The notes under the pieces: model-generated
What the model was told of the DNA's origin: nothing
Seen by the model: only the letters and a program-made list of their open reading frames with translations
Database searches by the model: none
In this document: one piece after another, positions 42,001 to 53,436 of the stretch
Numbering within the stretch: position 1 is the stretch's first letter
How the letters are laid out: the number at the start of each line of letters is the position of its first letter
Assembly: GCA_020809705.1 (NCBI GenBank)
Contig: CP085835.1
Span: 124,001-188,000, forward strand
DNA length: 64,000 nt
Direction of reading: 5' to 3'
DNA from: Calonectria ilicicola
Lineage: Eukaryota > Ascomycota > Sordariomycetes > Hypocreales > Nectriaceae
Program-made: the position numbers and the translations under genes

Positions 42001-42819
42001 ACAGCATGGCCGAAATGCCAGCAGGGTTGACCTTGTAGTTTTCATCATCACGAGCCATCAACGCGTCGAATAGCAAACCAGGGTCAGGTCTAATGCCTTG
42101 CAAGCGCTTGTCGGGTTTGACCGACTTGGCATATGGCGTGCCAGCTCGCCCCAGGTGTGGTTCCATGATGTTGTTGAAGCTGCCATCAGGCATACGATAT
42201 TGGAAAAGGCCATCAGGAGCCTGGGGTACCTGCTCCGTCAATGTGACATTTGTTCCCGGGACCTCGAAGCTGATCTTGTCGGCGTCGGTGACCTTGAAGA
42301 CGGTCGTCTCGCAGTCGGGGAACTTGAAGACAACCTTGTCAGACTGATCCATTCCCTTGATAGCTGCGGGAAGGTCGGCGGGGCTGTTGAGCTTTCTGAC
42401 AACATTGTACTCGACATCTCCACCAACGTAGCTCAAAGGCGGGTGCTGGAGATTGTCCCAGAGGCCATCAATGAACTTATTCGTAAGGAGGGTCCTGGCT
42501 TTGGAGTCGGCTGGCAGAGCCGAAATAATGGCAATCATGACCTCGGTTCCGCTGTGAAGCGTTAATAAATAAATCTCATCACATTTGCGAAAGTGGTCTC
42601 AACATACTGGTCCCTGTCATTAATCGGCACTCCCTTTTTGGCGTTCAAAAATGTTGTAACGGCCGCTTTGAGCTCTGTTAGAGATACCTTTGCCTTGTTT
42701 GCGACACCAAGCAGGTCCTTAATTTCTGAGAACACTTCTTCGACGGTGTCGGCAACATTGTCCACCAAGGCCTCGCCATAGGATTCGCCATCCTGGAACT
42801 TTTCGTTGATTGAAGGCAT
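39033..42819 (-). CDS. Ppo-type fatty acid dioxygenase (psi-factor oxygenase), PpoC/10R-DOX-like, heme-thiolate cysteine missing
   Basis: 1177 aa in five exons: 42819-42608, 42551-39815, 39760-39542, 39455-39137, 39079-39033. Introns are 54-86 nt and all phases agree. The N half is an animal-peroxidase-like dioxygenase: SSMLFYH-type MLFYHASIIIHDIFRT (distal His), SDTSSYLDLAPLYGSS, GVNVMLVMYSRFHNYVAE and LLYRFHSC (catalytic Tyr and proximal His). It oxidises oleic or linoleic acid to hydroperoxides, signals that balance sexual and asexual sporulation. The C half is P450-like, but the heme-ligand motif H-x-C-x-G reads QHEVLG, with Val 1099 in place of Cys. Loss of that Cys is known for PpoC. 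About 70 residues (116-187) are inserted before QYRMPDGS. The last intron was placed to restore the family's C-terminal W-K-[LV]-R-[YF]-D-G. Confidence 0.9.
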
Positions 42820-45103
42820 GATTGCGTCTCAGGACTGGCCTAGATGACACGGTAAGGGACGCAGACATCAAGCGGCCACATTTAGCGGGCGACCCTTTTA
42901 TATGGCTAGTGGGTGGAAATATACCAGCCATGACAGATGGGCAATCCGTAGCACGGTGGCGCAACTCAGCGATAACGCCTCCTCACCGGAATGCTGCATT
43001 GCTCCACATGGTCGACCTAAGCTACGCCAGTCTTGGCGATTTGCATGAAGATGATGAAAGCATTCCACGTTTTATCATTTGATACAACCGTGACTTGATT
43101 TGCCAACCACGCTTACGTCTCGGGAATTTTAGTTCATGGACAATGGCCTGCGCGCTATGGGACAGCCCGCAGTTGGTAGCGCGGCACTAGGACATTGGTT
43201 GCAGGAGGCGCATCGATGATGGCCCAATAGCGCCAAAAGACAGAAAGGTTGATGCTTGCGTCAGCCGATGTGTGCTTTGTGTCTCGGGTGCACACGCCGG
43301 GGCTGCCGGCAGAGATCATCCTCCTCATTCATGGGAGAGGCCATTGACCAAAGACCATCTGCCGAAACTGCGGTTTGTGCCGCACGAGCAGTCTGGAACA
43401 GACGGAATAGAGCAGAAATCTCCTGATTTTGTAAATTCAACAACGAGGAAAGAACCAACAAGCATAATGTTTGGTCCTTTTAGCGAGTGGCTGCATGGTG
43501 AACACCTGTGCACGTATGTACAACTTCGAGGTTCCGGAGGGTCATGCGGTGGTGGCATTTTGGGCTGCAAAGGTGATCATTTTGATGCCTCGTCGATAGA
43601 GTTGAGTTTATAGTTATTGATGAATAAAATAGAGAAAAAAAAGAAAAACATCATTCCTCTGGATCAGAAAGCAGACATTGCTTGGTTGGGCCGATTGGAT
43701 GGCAATCTGTTGTTCTAATGCAGGGCGTCAAATGCCATGTCGACCAGCTACCCTATGTCAAGCCGCAGGGCTCTCAAGGAGCCGAATTGCCCACTAATTG
43801 CGGGGAAAGCTCAGCACACGACAGCACTAATGAGCTAGCCGGAAATGGCAAAGCCTGGATCGTTCCACAGAGGGGGATGAGGCCATCAAGCTTGCCGTCC
43901 TGCGGGTCGCGCGACCGCGAGGGAACTGAGCTCCACGATACCATGTCCAATAGCTTTGCGAGGATGCCTCACCTCTCGCGGTAGAGCATCGGAGAGGATA
44001 TGGCTTGACGCTCAAAGTCTCAAGCATAGCGCCTCTCAGCTGAACCAACAGTTAGCGGCCGTTATTCCGAGAGCGCGCTGAAGGCGGGCGGATAGGCCAC
44101 TACTTCATCTGTTGGTCTGCTCTCGGTCCCCAAAGTGGGAAGGGTCCCACCAACCAGAGTGTTGAAAAATCAATAGTGTGCTGCGGGGACTCGTGTACTG
44201 AACTAAAGGGCACCATGAAATGTGAGCCATCATAGTCACATGTGCCGCCTAGACAATTTGGTTGCGCAGGCGTGCAACAGTAAGCAGAGAAAAGTGGTTT
44301 GGGAGGAGATGTGCTCTAGTTGTATGGACGACCTTCGACGCCACGCGCGAATGGACACGAAATCAATTTGAGATTGTGCTCCGGCGATACCTCGTATAGC
44401 ATGCAGGATCACCTACTTAACTTTGACTTTGAGTGAGACGTAGCCTTGGCAGCTGTTCATACCTCTATTACAAATCATCATAATAATACGAGGTCTGTTG
44501 TGCAAGGTGAATGAATGCGCTTATGCTTGGAATCGTTGTTTCTGCCTTGGGCTGTCCTGTTGATTTTACCCCCCTTCTGATCTCATCTATGGTGCGATTT
44601 CTTTTGTGGCGTGTATCCTTATCCACCGCACTATTTGAGATATGGCTGTGGAGATGATTTGTTCCTTTTTCTTTTTTTTCTTTGCCTGCATCAGAAGTAT
44701 CCATACGCGTGCTTCGGGACGAATATGCGTGCTCTGGAATATAGTCGCGAAGACGAATGATGCTTGGCGCTATAAAATCGACGAAGTTATATACAATAAA
44801 TACATCACCAAACAACCTGAAAAAAAATTCAGTTCATTTCAACTATCAGTGTGAACTAACTTGGTTGCCTAAGGTGCATTGCATCAATTATCGCCTTTAC
44901 AGGACCAGCTGCCTGTACTTTTGAGCCCTATGATGTTAAGCTTCATTGACTACTACTGCGATAATTTAATCAAAATGTATATCTTATCTGCCCTACATTT
45001 CATTTTGCAGTATGTTAAGCCATTAACCTTGATTTTCATCAAACTACTCAAAGAATCTTTGTGCCTAGGCCAAATGTCTCATACTTTCAAAGGTGTTGGG
45101 ATG
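42820..45103. other. Long intergenic region upstream of the Ppo gene
   Basis: About 2.3 kb without a supportable gene. ORFs of up to 115 codons are present on both strands, none with a motif. The stretch 43000-44450 is moderately GC-rich with several short palindromes. It is presumably Ppo promoter sequence followed by degraded DNA near the TPR remnant. Confidence 0.45.
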
Positions 45104-45780
45104 CTAATCCACCAGATACTTCTCTCTAATCTCCAAAATTTGCTTCCGCATGGCCTTTGCTTTGGTTAACTGGTCTTCATGTTCATATATAGAAGCTAAA
45201 TCTGTCATGCTACTCAGCGTGGTGAAGTGTTGGCCCCCGAGCACTCTGGTTTGTGTTCTATGAACCTGCTGCATGAGCCTTTTTGCATCAGACCATCGGT
45301 CTTCATGTGTATATGTTGATGCCAAGTTATTCATAGTCATTAATGTTTTGGGATGTTCGTCCCCAAACGGCTTTTGTCTGACATCCAATACTCTTGCTTG
45401 CAAAGTCTCCGAATCCTTCTATTGGCCTTGTAATGATCAACTGTCGCCAGATTGATTCGGCTGTCAATGTGAACGCATGATCTTGACTAAATACATGTCT
45501 TCTTTGCTCTGTTACCTGCAATTGGAGTGCTTCTGCTTCAGGTAGTTTCCCAAGTGACGAGTACGATGAGGCCAGATTGGCCTTGTGTATCATGGTATAG
45601 GGACTGTCGCTCCCTCTAATCTGTTATTCTATTTCCACACTCTGCTTACACAACTGTTCCACACCCGCCCATCTCTCCTGATCAAAGTATATTACGACTA
45701 AAACAGAGCTTAATATACGCCATGAGAGGCAAATATACATAGGGTATCGGCCAGTCTGCCAGAAAATGCGAGGCAAGAAG
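45104..45780 (-). pseudogene. TPR (kinesin-light-chain-like) repeat protein remnant
   Basis: Reading from 45780 downward, pieces of 42-residue tetratricopeptide units appear: FDQERWAGVEQLCKQSVEIE, then an in-frame TAA (45624-45626). The same frame continues with NLASSYSSLGKLPEAEALQLQV and HAFTLTA. A frameshift region follows, then LQARVLDVRQK, TMNNLASTYTHEDRWSDAKRLMQQV and SSMTDLASIYEHEDQLTKAKAM. Stop and frame changes show the gene is dead. Such repeats form the C terminus of many fungal NB-ARC/NACHT-type recognition proteins; the N-terminal part is absent here. Confidence 0.7.
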
Positions 45781-46133
45781 ATCGATTCGTGGCCATCTGC
45801 TATCCTCGATGGATAGAAGAGTATAGTCATGGTTCACTACTATCCAAGGCATCATGTAAATATCAATCCCTATTAATGACACTGATGGCCTCGCAGTTTT
45901 ACGGGCTACATCGATTGGACTGATAAATCGCCCACCACTACAAGATTGAATTTGGGTTACCTGTCAACTCTTACTGGTCAAACTTTTAATTATTTTCCCA
46001 ACCAGTGAAATAGTGAGACTTCCAAATCTCATATTTCAAAGTCGAGCATAAATTCTACTACAGAGGGGACTACCTTCTGTGTTTGCTGAGCGATAACAGC
46101 TAGTCCTTTTCAAATTCAAATTCACATTTTAAT

Positions 46134-47183
46134 TTACAAAGTACTCGGAAAATTACCCAGTCTTCCACCATCTACCACGATCATAGAACCGTTTACATAG
46201 GCGCCTGCTCTTGATGTTAGATATAGCAGTGTACTTGCAATCTCCTCCTCTTCTCCCATTCGGCGCAAGGGCACAATGTTCCAAGGAATATCAAGACTCT
46301 CATCCTCATTTTTATAATACTTAACAGTATCAACGGACATAGCGCTGGGGAACACTACAAATAAGCCGTTAGCCTTTGGTGTTTTCAAAATATTCGATCA
46401 GTAGAGCTTACATCCACGAGCAATTCCATTGGCCCTACGAAATCTGTTAGCATTGCATGATCCTTCTACAAATGGCTCCCACTTGCCGAATGCCCCATTG
46501 GGTCAGAGTGACAGCAAGCTGTTTAGAAGCTAGGGTCGCGGCTGCCTTCGATTGGCCATAGGCCCATCCGCTAGGGGCCTTCTTATTGAAACCAGCAATC
46601 GAACTTGTGATTACGATCTGGGAAGTCTGTTTCAAGTTATTGCGATAATTCCCTTTGCCCAAGAGAGTCAAGAACGCCATGCTGGTGTACCAAACGGCGG
46701 CGACGTTAACAGAGAAGGTGTCGACGTAGGATTCGAAACTGTGATTGAAGTTTTCATTTGCCCAAGACTCTAGTGTCGTTTCGGGGGTTGGTGTCTTGAC
46801 TTGAGGGCCGAGAATTCCGGAGTTACAGACGAGCAGGTTCAGATATCCGGAGTCATTCCTGATGAACTCGGCGGCTTTCTGGAGATCGCTCTTGGAGGTC
46901 ACATCGCACTTGATGGGGACCACGTTGGGGCCAATAGAGGTAGCAGCTTGTTCCAACATTTCCAAACGTCTACCGATGATATAGACCTTAGTCGCGCCAT
47001 TTTGAGCGAGGCCTTTGGCCATCATGTAGCCAATTCCTGAGCAGTTCAGTCAGTAAAAAATTGTTCGGAAAAGATGCGCATTCGAATGGACGTGCCAGAA
47101 CCGCCGCCGGTAACAAGAGCGACCAGCCCGTCAACTCTGAACAGAGTAGCGGCATCAATTCCAAGCAATTCCTGGCTAGCCAT
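46134..47183 (-). CDS. Short-chain dehydrogenase/reductase with two GC-AG introns
   Basis: 293 aa in four exons: 47183-47096, 47036-46487, 46434-46412, 46354-46134. Introns 1 (47037-47095, donor GCACGT) and 2 (46435-46486, donor GCAAGT) work only with GC donors; intron 3 has GTAAGC. All phases agree, and spliced protein shows the full SDR pattern: VALVTGGGSGIGYMMAKGL, then NSGILGP, WAYGQSKAA (Tyr-x3-Lys), RANGIARGLFPSAMS across the tiny 23-nt exon, and a late MIVVDGGR. It resembles fungal 3-ketoacyl-ACP-reductase-like/rhamnolipid RhlG-type SDRs. The substrate is unknown. It is flanked by the TPR remnant and the permease. Confidence 0.83.
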
Positions 47184-48209
47184 TGCAAAAGTTGAACACT
47201 GAGCAAGATTGATAATGATGAAATAACGAGAGTGACTTCTCGACACGGGTCGCGGATTTTGAAGCTGAGTGGAAAGAATCCCGAGTCCGCTCGCATAACT
47301 TCGAGAACTTATCTGCCCCCTTTAAATCAACTAAAAAAGTGAAGGCTATCATTTTTCGATTCCGATCGGTGCCAGCAGTTTCCTCATTTTCAAGTGTATG
47401 CTGACACCTCTTTTCTCTTAACTATTTCCTAAACTTTACCATCGCGCCTGTTTCGGAATCTGGAAGCGAGATCCACAAAAGAGCCCCGAAGCTACAGGGT
47501 CTCCCAGTCCCAGTGGGGGTGTCCTTAGATTCGGGTAAAAATATGCCCAATTCGGAATCGCCAGAAACTTCCCCGCTGGTTAGAATTCACCATTTTCAGA
47601 AGCTAGGAACGGATAAGCTCGGTCCAGGTTCATTCCCAATTTCAGACTAGGCTGTGCACAATCTGAGCCTTCGGCAGTGGTCAACAAGGGACTGGACTGG
47701 AAGGTGGGAACAGAGGAGTACCTTGCAAGCGGCCGATCTGACCGCCAGTCAGATATACGATTGCCAACCAATGATTCGCCACCCCAGCCCTCGTCTCGTC
47801 GCCCATCCTGTCCCCCGACTCTAACTTGATAATTGCAATCTTGTTCACGTGATGTACTCCAGCTACCCCTCGAGATAAGGGTGGGTCAGGAAACCCTAGA
47901 CTAGATCCATGGACCATTCGGTCAAAAGTATGTGTTTTGAGATGGTGAATAGGGTGACGTATTAGTTATTGTATATTTTGCTTGCTGGAATATCTAGTTG
48001 CAAGTGTCATTCTAATTGCGTCTATGACTGAATCGTCATTAAAACGGGCCCATCCGCCGGCCATATATGTGCGTCTTCTTCATCCCAACCCCTTTTATGC
48101 TTTCATGCAAATCGTCTTCGTTTCTAACAATCACCTCTTTTTTCATTCAATCCCTACTTCTACAAGTGCTTGAAACCTGTGCCTCCTTTTGGGGAACCCG
48201 GACTTGGCA
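47184..48209. promoter_or_regulatory. Divergent promoter between dehydrogenase and amino-acid permease
   Basis: About 1 kb between two divergent starts. HGATAR sites (TGATAA at 47827-47832, AGATAA at 47873-47878) flank a CACGTG box near 47847. GATA sites in front of an amino-acid permease suggest control by an AreA/NIT2-type nitrogen regulator; this is inference only. Confidence 0.4.
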
Positions 48210-50009
48210 ATGGACTCTAAGCCTAAACAGGAGGCATTGTCTTCCGAGGGGTTTGAATCCCCCGCAACTGTCACGCAAGGCGTTATACTTGATGCCAACG
48301 CCTTCGAAATGGCACAAGGCCAGACAAAACGCGGTCTTTCCCCTCGTCACGTACAATTGATGGCCATCGGAGGAGGAATCGGTACTGGTCTTTTCGTTGG
48401 TGTCGGTGGAGTGCTATCCAAAGCAGGACCGGGCTCACTGGTTATCGGGTATTTGATTTGGGGCATCTTTTTCATTTGGCCGATCAATCTTTGTGTAGGA
48501 GAAATGATGGCATACCTACCCGTTCGAGGCTCTATTTTTGAACTTGCAGCTCGATTTGTTGACCCGGCTCTTGGCTTCGCCATGGGGTGGACATATTTTT
48601 ACGCGGGGGTTATGTTAGTGTGTGTGGAATTGAGTGCTATTGCTACGATTGTGGCATTTTGGGTTCCAGATGTCAACGCTGGGGCCTGGGTTGCTATGGG
48701 CCTCATCGCTTGTGTACTACTCAACGTGGTGGCCGTCAAGTGAGAAACTCACGTCCCATCACACTATATTCGTTTTCATGCTAACAGCTTATTCAAGGTT
48801 CTTTGGAGAATCGGAGTTCGTCATGGCATCACTCAAAGTACTCTTACTTTGTGGCCTTGTTCTCATCACCCTCATCACAATGTGTGGTGGTAATCCGCAC
48901 CATGACGCTTATGGCTTCCGCCACTGGGGCAAAGGGCAATCCTTCTTAAGCTACCATAGCGAGGGTGCACTTGGGAAATTCTTGGGTGTGTGGAAAGTTT
49001 GCATTTATGCCGGTTTCACAATCTCTGGGCCTGACATGGTTGCTTTATCTGCTGGTGAGATTCAGAACCCCCGAAGAACCATCCCTCGGGTTGCCCGATT
49101 GATCTTCTATCGACTGGTTGGATTCTACGCCGTTGGTGTGTTTGCAGTTGGAATCATCTGCAGCAGTCGAGACACCCGTCTGCTGGGAGCCATTAAACCT
49201 GGAGAAACTAACGCTGCCGCGTCCCCTTGGGTAATTGGTATAGAGAACCTAGGAATCAAAGGGTTGCCACACCTCATCAACTTTCTTGTTTTAATGTCTG
49301 GTTGGTCATGTGGCAACGCCTATCTCTATTCATCATCCCGAACCCTCTACGGTCTAGCTCGTGGTATGTTTTTGGAATATCCTGATTTCAACTGGTTTGG
49401 AGCTGACACGAATAAAACCATATAGACGGCCAGGCCCCCTTTATTTTCACCAAGTGCACCAAATCTAGTGTGCCAATCTACGCGGTTGGTGTTGTTAGCC
49501 TTCTGTCATGTGTTACATTTCTCGTGTCATCGAACTCGGCCGCAACGGTGTTTTCCTGGTTTGTTGACCTGACGACCACCGGACTGATTGCAGCCTACAC
49601 CTTCATGCAACTAGTGTATCTCGGATGGTATGGCGGACGCAAGGCACAAGGTCTATCAGATCAAAACCTACCCTATGTCGCACCTTTCACCCCCTGGTCA
49701 AGTTACGTGAGCTTGACGTTGGGGATATTGGCTCTTATCTTTGTCGGGTTCGATTCTTTCAATCCGTGGAGCACCCAGGCCTTTATTACCAACTATTTCT
49801 GCTTGCCCTACACTGGTGGTCTCTTCATTTTTTGGAAATTTTGGAAGAAAACCAAAATTGTCGACCCTAATGCCGCGGATTTAGCCAGTGGAAAATTGGA
49901 AGCAGATGAGGAATGCAAGATTTGGGAGGAAGGCGGAATTGAAGAAAATTATCGGCAGACCTTGGAGCATATGCCATTTTGGCAAAGATGCTGGTCTAGA
50001 ATTTGGTGA
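48210..50009 (+). CDS. Amino acid permease (YAT/AAP family, APC superfamily)
   Basis: 559 aa in three exons (48210-48739, 48798-49363, 49426-50009); introns are 58 and 62 nt with phase agreement. About 12 transmembrane helices. The first carries the family signature MAIGGGIGTGLFVG, preceded by RGLSPRHVQ. Others are GWTYFYAGVMLVCVELSA, GFTISGPDMVALSAGE with IQNPRRTIPR after it, and SGWSCGNAYLYSSSRTLYGLARDGQAP spread over the second join. The last loop ends NLPYVAPFTPW, as in yeast AGP/GAP-type carriers. It is a plasma-membrane proton symporter for amino acids. A TTG eight codons upstream is not used as start. It converges on the Zn2Cys6 gene at 51177-53436. Confidence 0.93.
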
Positions 50010-51176
50010 CGGGTGGCGGTGGACGCGGGAACAACTAAATAAAACTCGTGTTCAGACTAAATTGTTGCTTCACCACCTTGGGGAATCAGACTCTCCAATT
50101 AACCATCGATCAACGCTTACATTCAACTACCTCTTCAACTAGACTTGAATCTCGATCCGTAAAGGCAATAGGTGACATGGAGTAAACATGCGCTGTCTGC
50201 GTGGTGTATATCACTCAATGAGCAAAGAATACGAGTAACCACTATGCAACTTCCGAACAACTTGCGCAAAAGCACGCTCGGGTGCGAGGTTTGTAATATC
50301 ATAGGGACCAAAGATATTCGTGGGCTCCGTGCCTTGAGGCTTGAACTTGGATTATAAGACAAGTTTCTGAGATCTCTTTATTTAGCTAGCCAGTGAGGGG
50401 GGCCGATATTTGGCGGTAGCTCCATCAAGACTCCTCATAATAACTTTTCAATTTGACTTTCGGGATCCTCCTCAGAGTGTTATTGGGTGTAGCCTAGTTG
50501 CTAAATTCACGGCCTAGACTACCTAGCTTTATGCGGCAGATACTTTGTCTCACATGTTTACTCGAAGCTGTCCATCGGAATGGAAGATGAAATCGATCAT
50601 GTTCGAATTTCAGATCATCGTGACTCGTTGCTCAAGAAGGGTTATATCTCAACTGGCCCTTCCCGTTTATTGTTATGTAGCTTGAAGCGGTCTTCTTCCC
50701 TCCTGCATTATGCATGCCCAGCTATACTCTCTTACCGCCACTCTTACTCCTACTAATCAGAAAATTCGCAAAGACTATTGCGTTCATGCAGGATGTGGTT
50801 GAAGCTTTGATATCAAAGTGGAGTCTAAATACATGCACGGTTTAATGATATTCAAGATTAGACTAGCACAATCCATGGGAGGAAAAGAAAAGGAGCGAAA
50901 ACAGCTTAGCTCCATACCCCCACCACGATGTTCGAGAGCGGCTGTCTAATATACTGAAATCATGTCATTTCTTTCCATTATAATTGAGCCTAGGTGTCCT
51001 GGTGATATCCGGCTGGCTGTAATTAAGCCCACGAGTTCAAACAAATCTTACCATCATTTGATCTTCGCTAACAAGCAACGCGGTGTGGGTTGCAAGTGTG
51101 CACTTCAGGCGTAGCAACAAATAATATTCATTGGACTGATTGCTAAATGCTCCTTCAACTATCACACAAAAGTAGA
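50010..51176. other. Convergent intergenic region
   Basis: About 1.2 kb between permease and regulator 3' ends. Only short, motif-free ORFs are seen. Confidence 0.45.
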
Positions 51177-53436
51177 TTAATTCAATATCAGGAAACATTT
51201 TCTTCGCTCAATCACGACTCTCCAAGCACTTGTTAGTCGTCCAGCTATTGGTCCATGTCTCCATACCTCAAGAAGGATTCGAAGCCCTGTTCTCACGCCC
51301 TCTATACCATAGGCATCTGCCTTATCGTACCAGAGTCGAAACTTCTGTTGGAGCTCCGGCTCAAAGGCTTCGCTTGCAGCAATAAAAGCAGGCCAGTAGA
51401 GCGGGGCTGCTAATATATTCATGTCCGCTTTGATCTGTTCTATCCTCTCCATGTTCGTAAGGACCATCTCAATGTTATATCGGAGATAATGGTGATCCAG
51501 GAGTCGGATGTGCTGAGAAAAGTAAATTACTAGTGCATGATGAAAGGCGTAAATTTGGTGCTGGATGATGGATGAGTCTGTATCGGTGGAGAGTTGACCA
51601 ACACGTTCCTCCATTTTCCAGTTTAGAATGTCTACTTCCAGAATATCGCAGGCACTGCTCAAGCTGTCCGGAATAGCCGCTGTCCGATATATTCTTCGAG
51701 CATCGTGCACTTGATCCACAAGCTCAATTGACCTCCTCATCAGGTGCAAGAGGCACGGAGATATTCCATACACAAATTCGTACGCGGACATGTCTCTATG
51801 TGAATTATCAACCACCACAGTAGGCACAAAACCAGCGCCATGGGAGATGTCAAGGGACTCGAGCTGAGAGGTCCACGAATTCCGTTGATCAAGATTGTTT
51901 GTTGGAGGGCGCGCACCCCTAACTGCTGTGCTTTCATAAATCAGCCGCAAATAGTAATAGATTCTGTGCAACGCCCGTGCTTTTGCCGAATACTTTGACT
52001 TGAACTTCTTCATGTAGTTGATTAATTCCAGAGCGCCATCTAGGTGAACACCGCAGGTACTAGCATCTCCAGACATGACCTAAAAATATGTTAGTCTCTG
52101 AATCAATCTAAAGAGTAGTAGTACCACGGACGTTGATTGATACCATGGACAACATTGTGGCCAAGAAGTCCTTGTACTTTGGTCTAGCCTGGAGGTCATA
52201 TGCCACTGCTTGCTTTAAAAGTCGGATAGCCTCAGAACGAAATCGAGAAGCCGCGTTCGCCCAGCAAGTAGCCTCTTCGATTCGATAGTGCAAGCGGTGA
52301 TCATTCGATAGCTGAAAGGCGCTGATAGATAGCAAGTCATTTCTAAGAGCATGCCGTATGCGGGAGGTAGATCCACCAATCGTTAGCTCTCCAATGCTTT
52401 GTAAAGCGCGAGGTAGATGGATTGTCTTCCAGGGGCTTTTGTGGTTATCGATGACGCAAGATAGTTGAACAACCTTGTTCATGTAATAGTGTATCAAGTA
52501 CCGTTCTTGGAGCGGGAGTACAACAAAGTTAATTCCTGGCGGCACAAATAGTTGGGGCTGCGATTGCTTCATGGATGGGTTTCTTTCAAATAGAGCAGAT
52601 TCGCGAGAGAAGGTGAGTTTGTGCTTGCTGGTCCAATCTGATTCTGCCGAATGCAACGTGAATGGTGATGGGTTCGGCGACGGCGAGGGCTCTGTCAACA
52701 ACGGCCAAAGCTCGGCATCCGATGATTCCTCATAATGTGGATTGAGCCCGGGCGAAGGAAGATCGGTTGGAATCAGAACATCACTCGACTCCCTGAAGTG
52801 TGATGGAGAGTCAATCGAGGCGGAGGGTTTGTGTTGTTTACAGAGGCTCTCTAACTGTAAGCTATCGATTTCTTGCGGTAAAATGCCCGTTGATGGAGTC
52901 AAAAGTCGTGATATAGGATTATCAGGGTTTAGATACCGTCCTTCATCAGGGGAACCGTTGATGATAATCCCGCAGATGTCAGAGGGACAGAATACACCAA
53001 AGCCTCCAATGTTTAAGGCGACATCTTTAACGCCAGTTAGATTGTGATCATAATTTAGTGAATCAATAGCTTTCAGAATGTTTTCCACTTGTTCAGCATC
53101 CAGCAGCTTTCGACAAAGCTCTATAACTACATCAGTGACGCTGTTACGAATTCATATTGCCGACAGCAAAAGTATGAGCTTACCAGGAGGGAGTCGACGC
53201 CTACGGAATACCGTATGTAGACGTTCCTCTGGTTGGGGATTACCACTACTAATGGCAGTTTGTGGGGTCATCCAGTGAAGCCTGATTCCGTAGCCTTCAC
53301 ACTCGGAATCCCGATCCCTACATTGGCTGCATGATGGCTTGATCTCGTCACATTTTATTCTGCGGTTCCGACAGGTCCAGCACCCAGTAAATGTTTTCCT
53401 ATTTCTACCAGGCTGCATGCTTGCAATGGTTGACAT
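51177..53436 (-). CDS. Zn2Cys6 fungal transcription factor with fungal-specific C-terminal domain
   Basis: 712 aa in three exons (53436-53184, 53126-52144, 52079-51177); introns are 57 and 64 nt and phases agree. The DNA-binding cluster lies at about residues 19-46: C-x2-C-x6-C-x6-C-x2-C-x6-C with GCWTCRNRRIKCDE. After an acidic, Pro/Ser-rich linker comes the fungal regulatory domain PF11951-like: ERYLIHYYMNKVVQLSCV, then across the last splice LSMVMSGDASTCGVHLDGA, as in many pathway regulators. ATG at 53436 was chosen; another is six codons downstream. The frame upstream runs into the inverted repeat at 53543. It could regulate the convergent permease, but there is no direct evidence. Confidence 0.88.
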
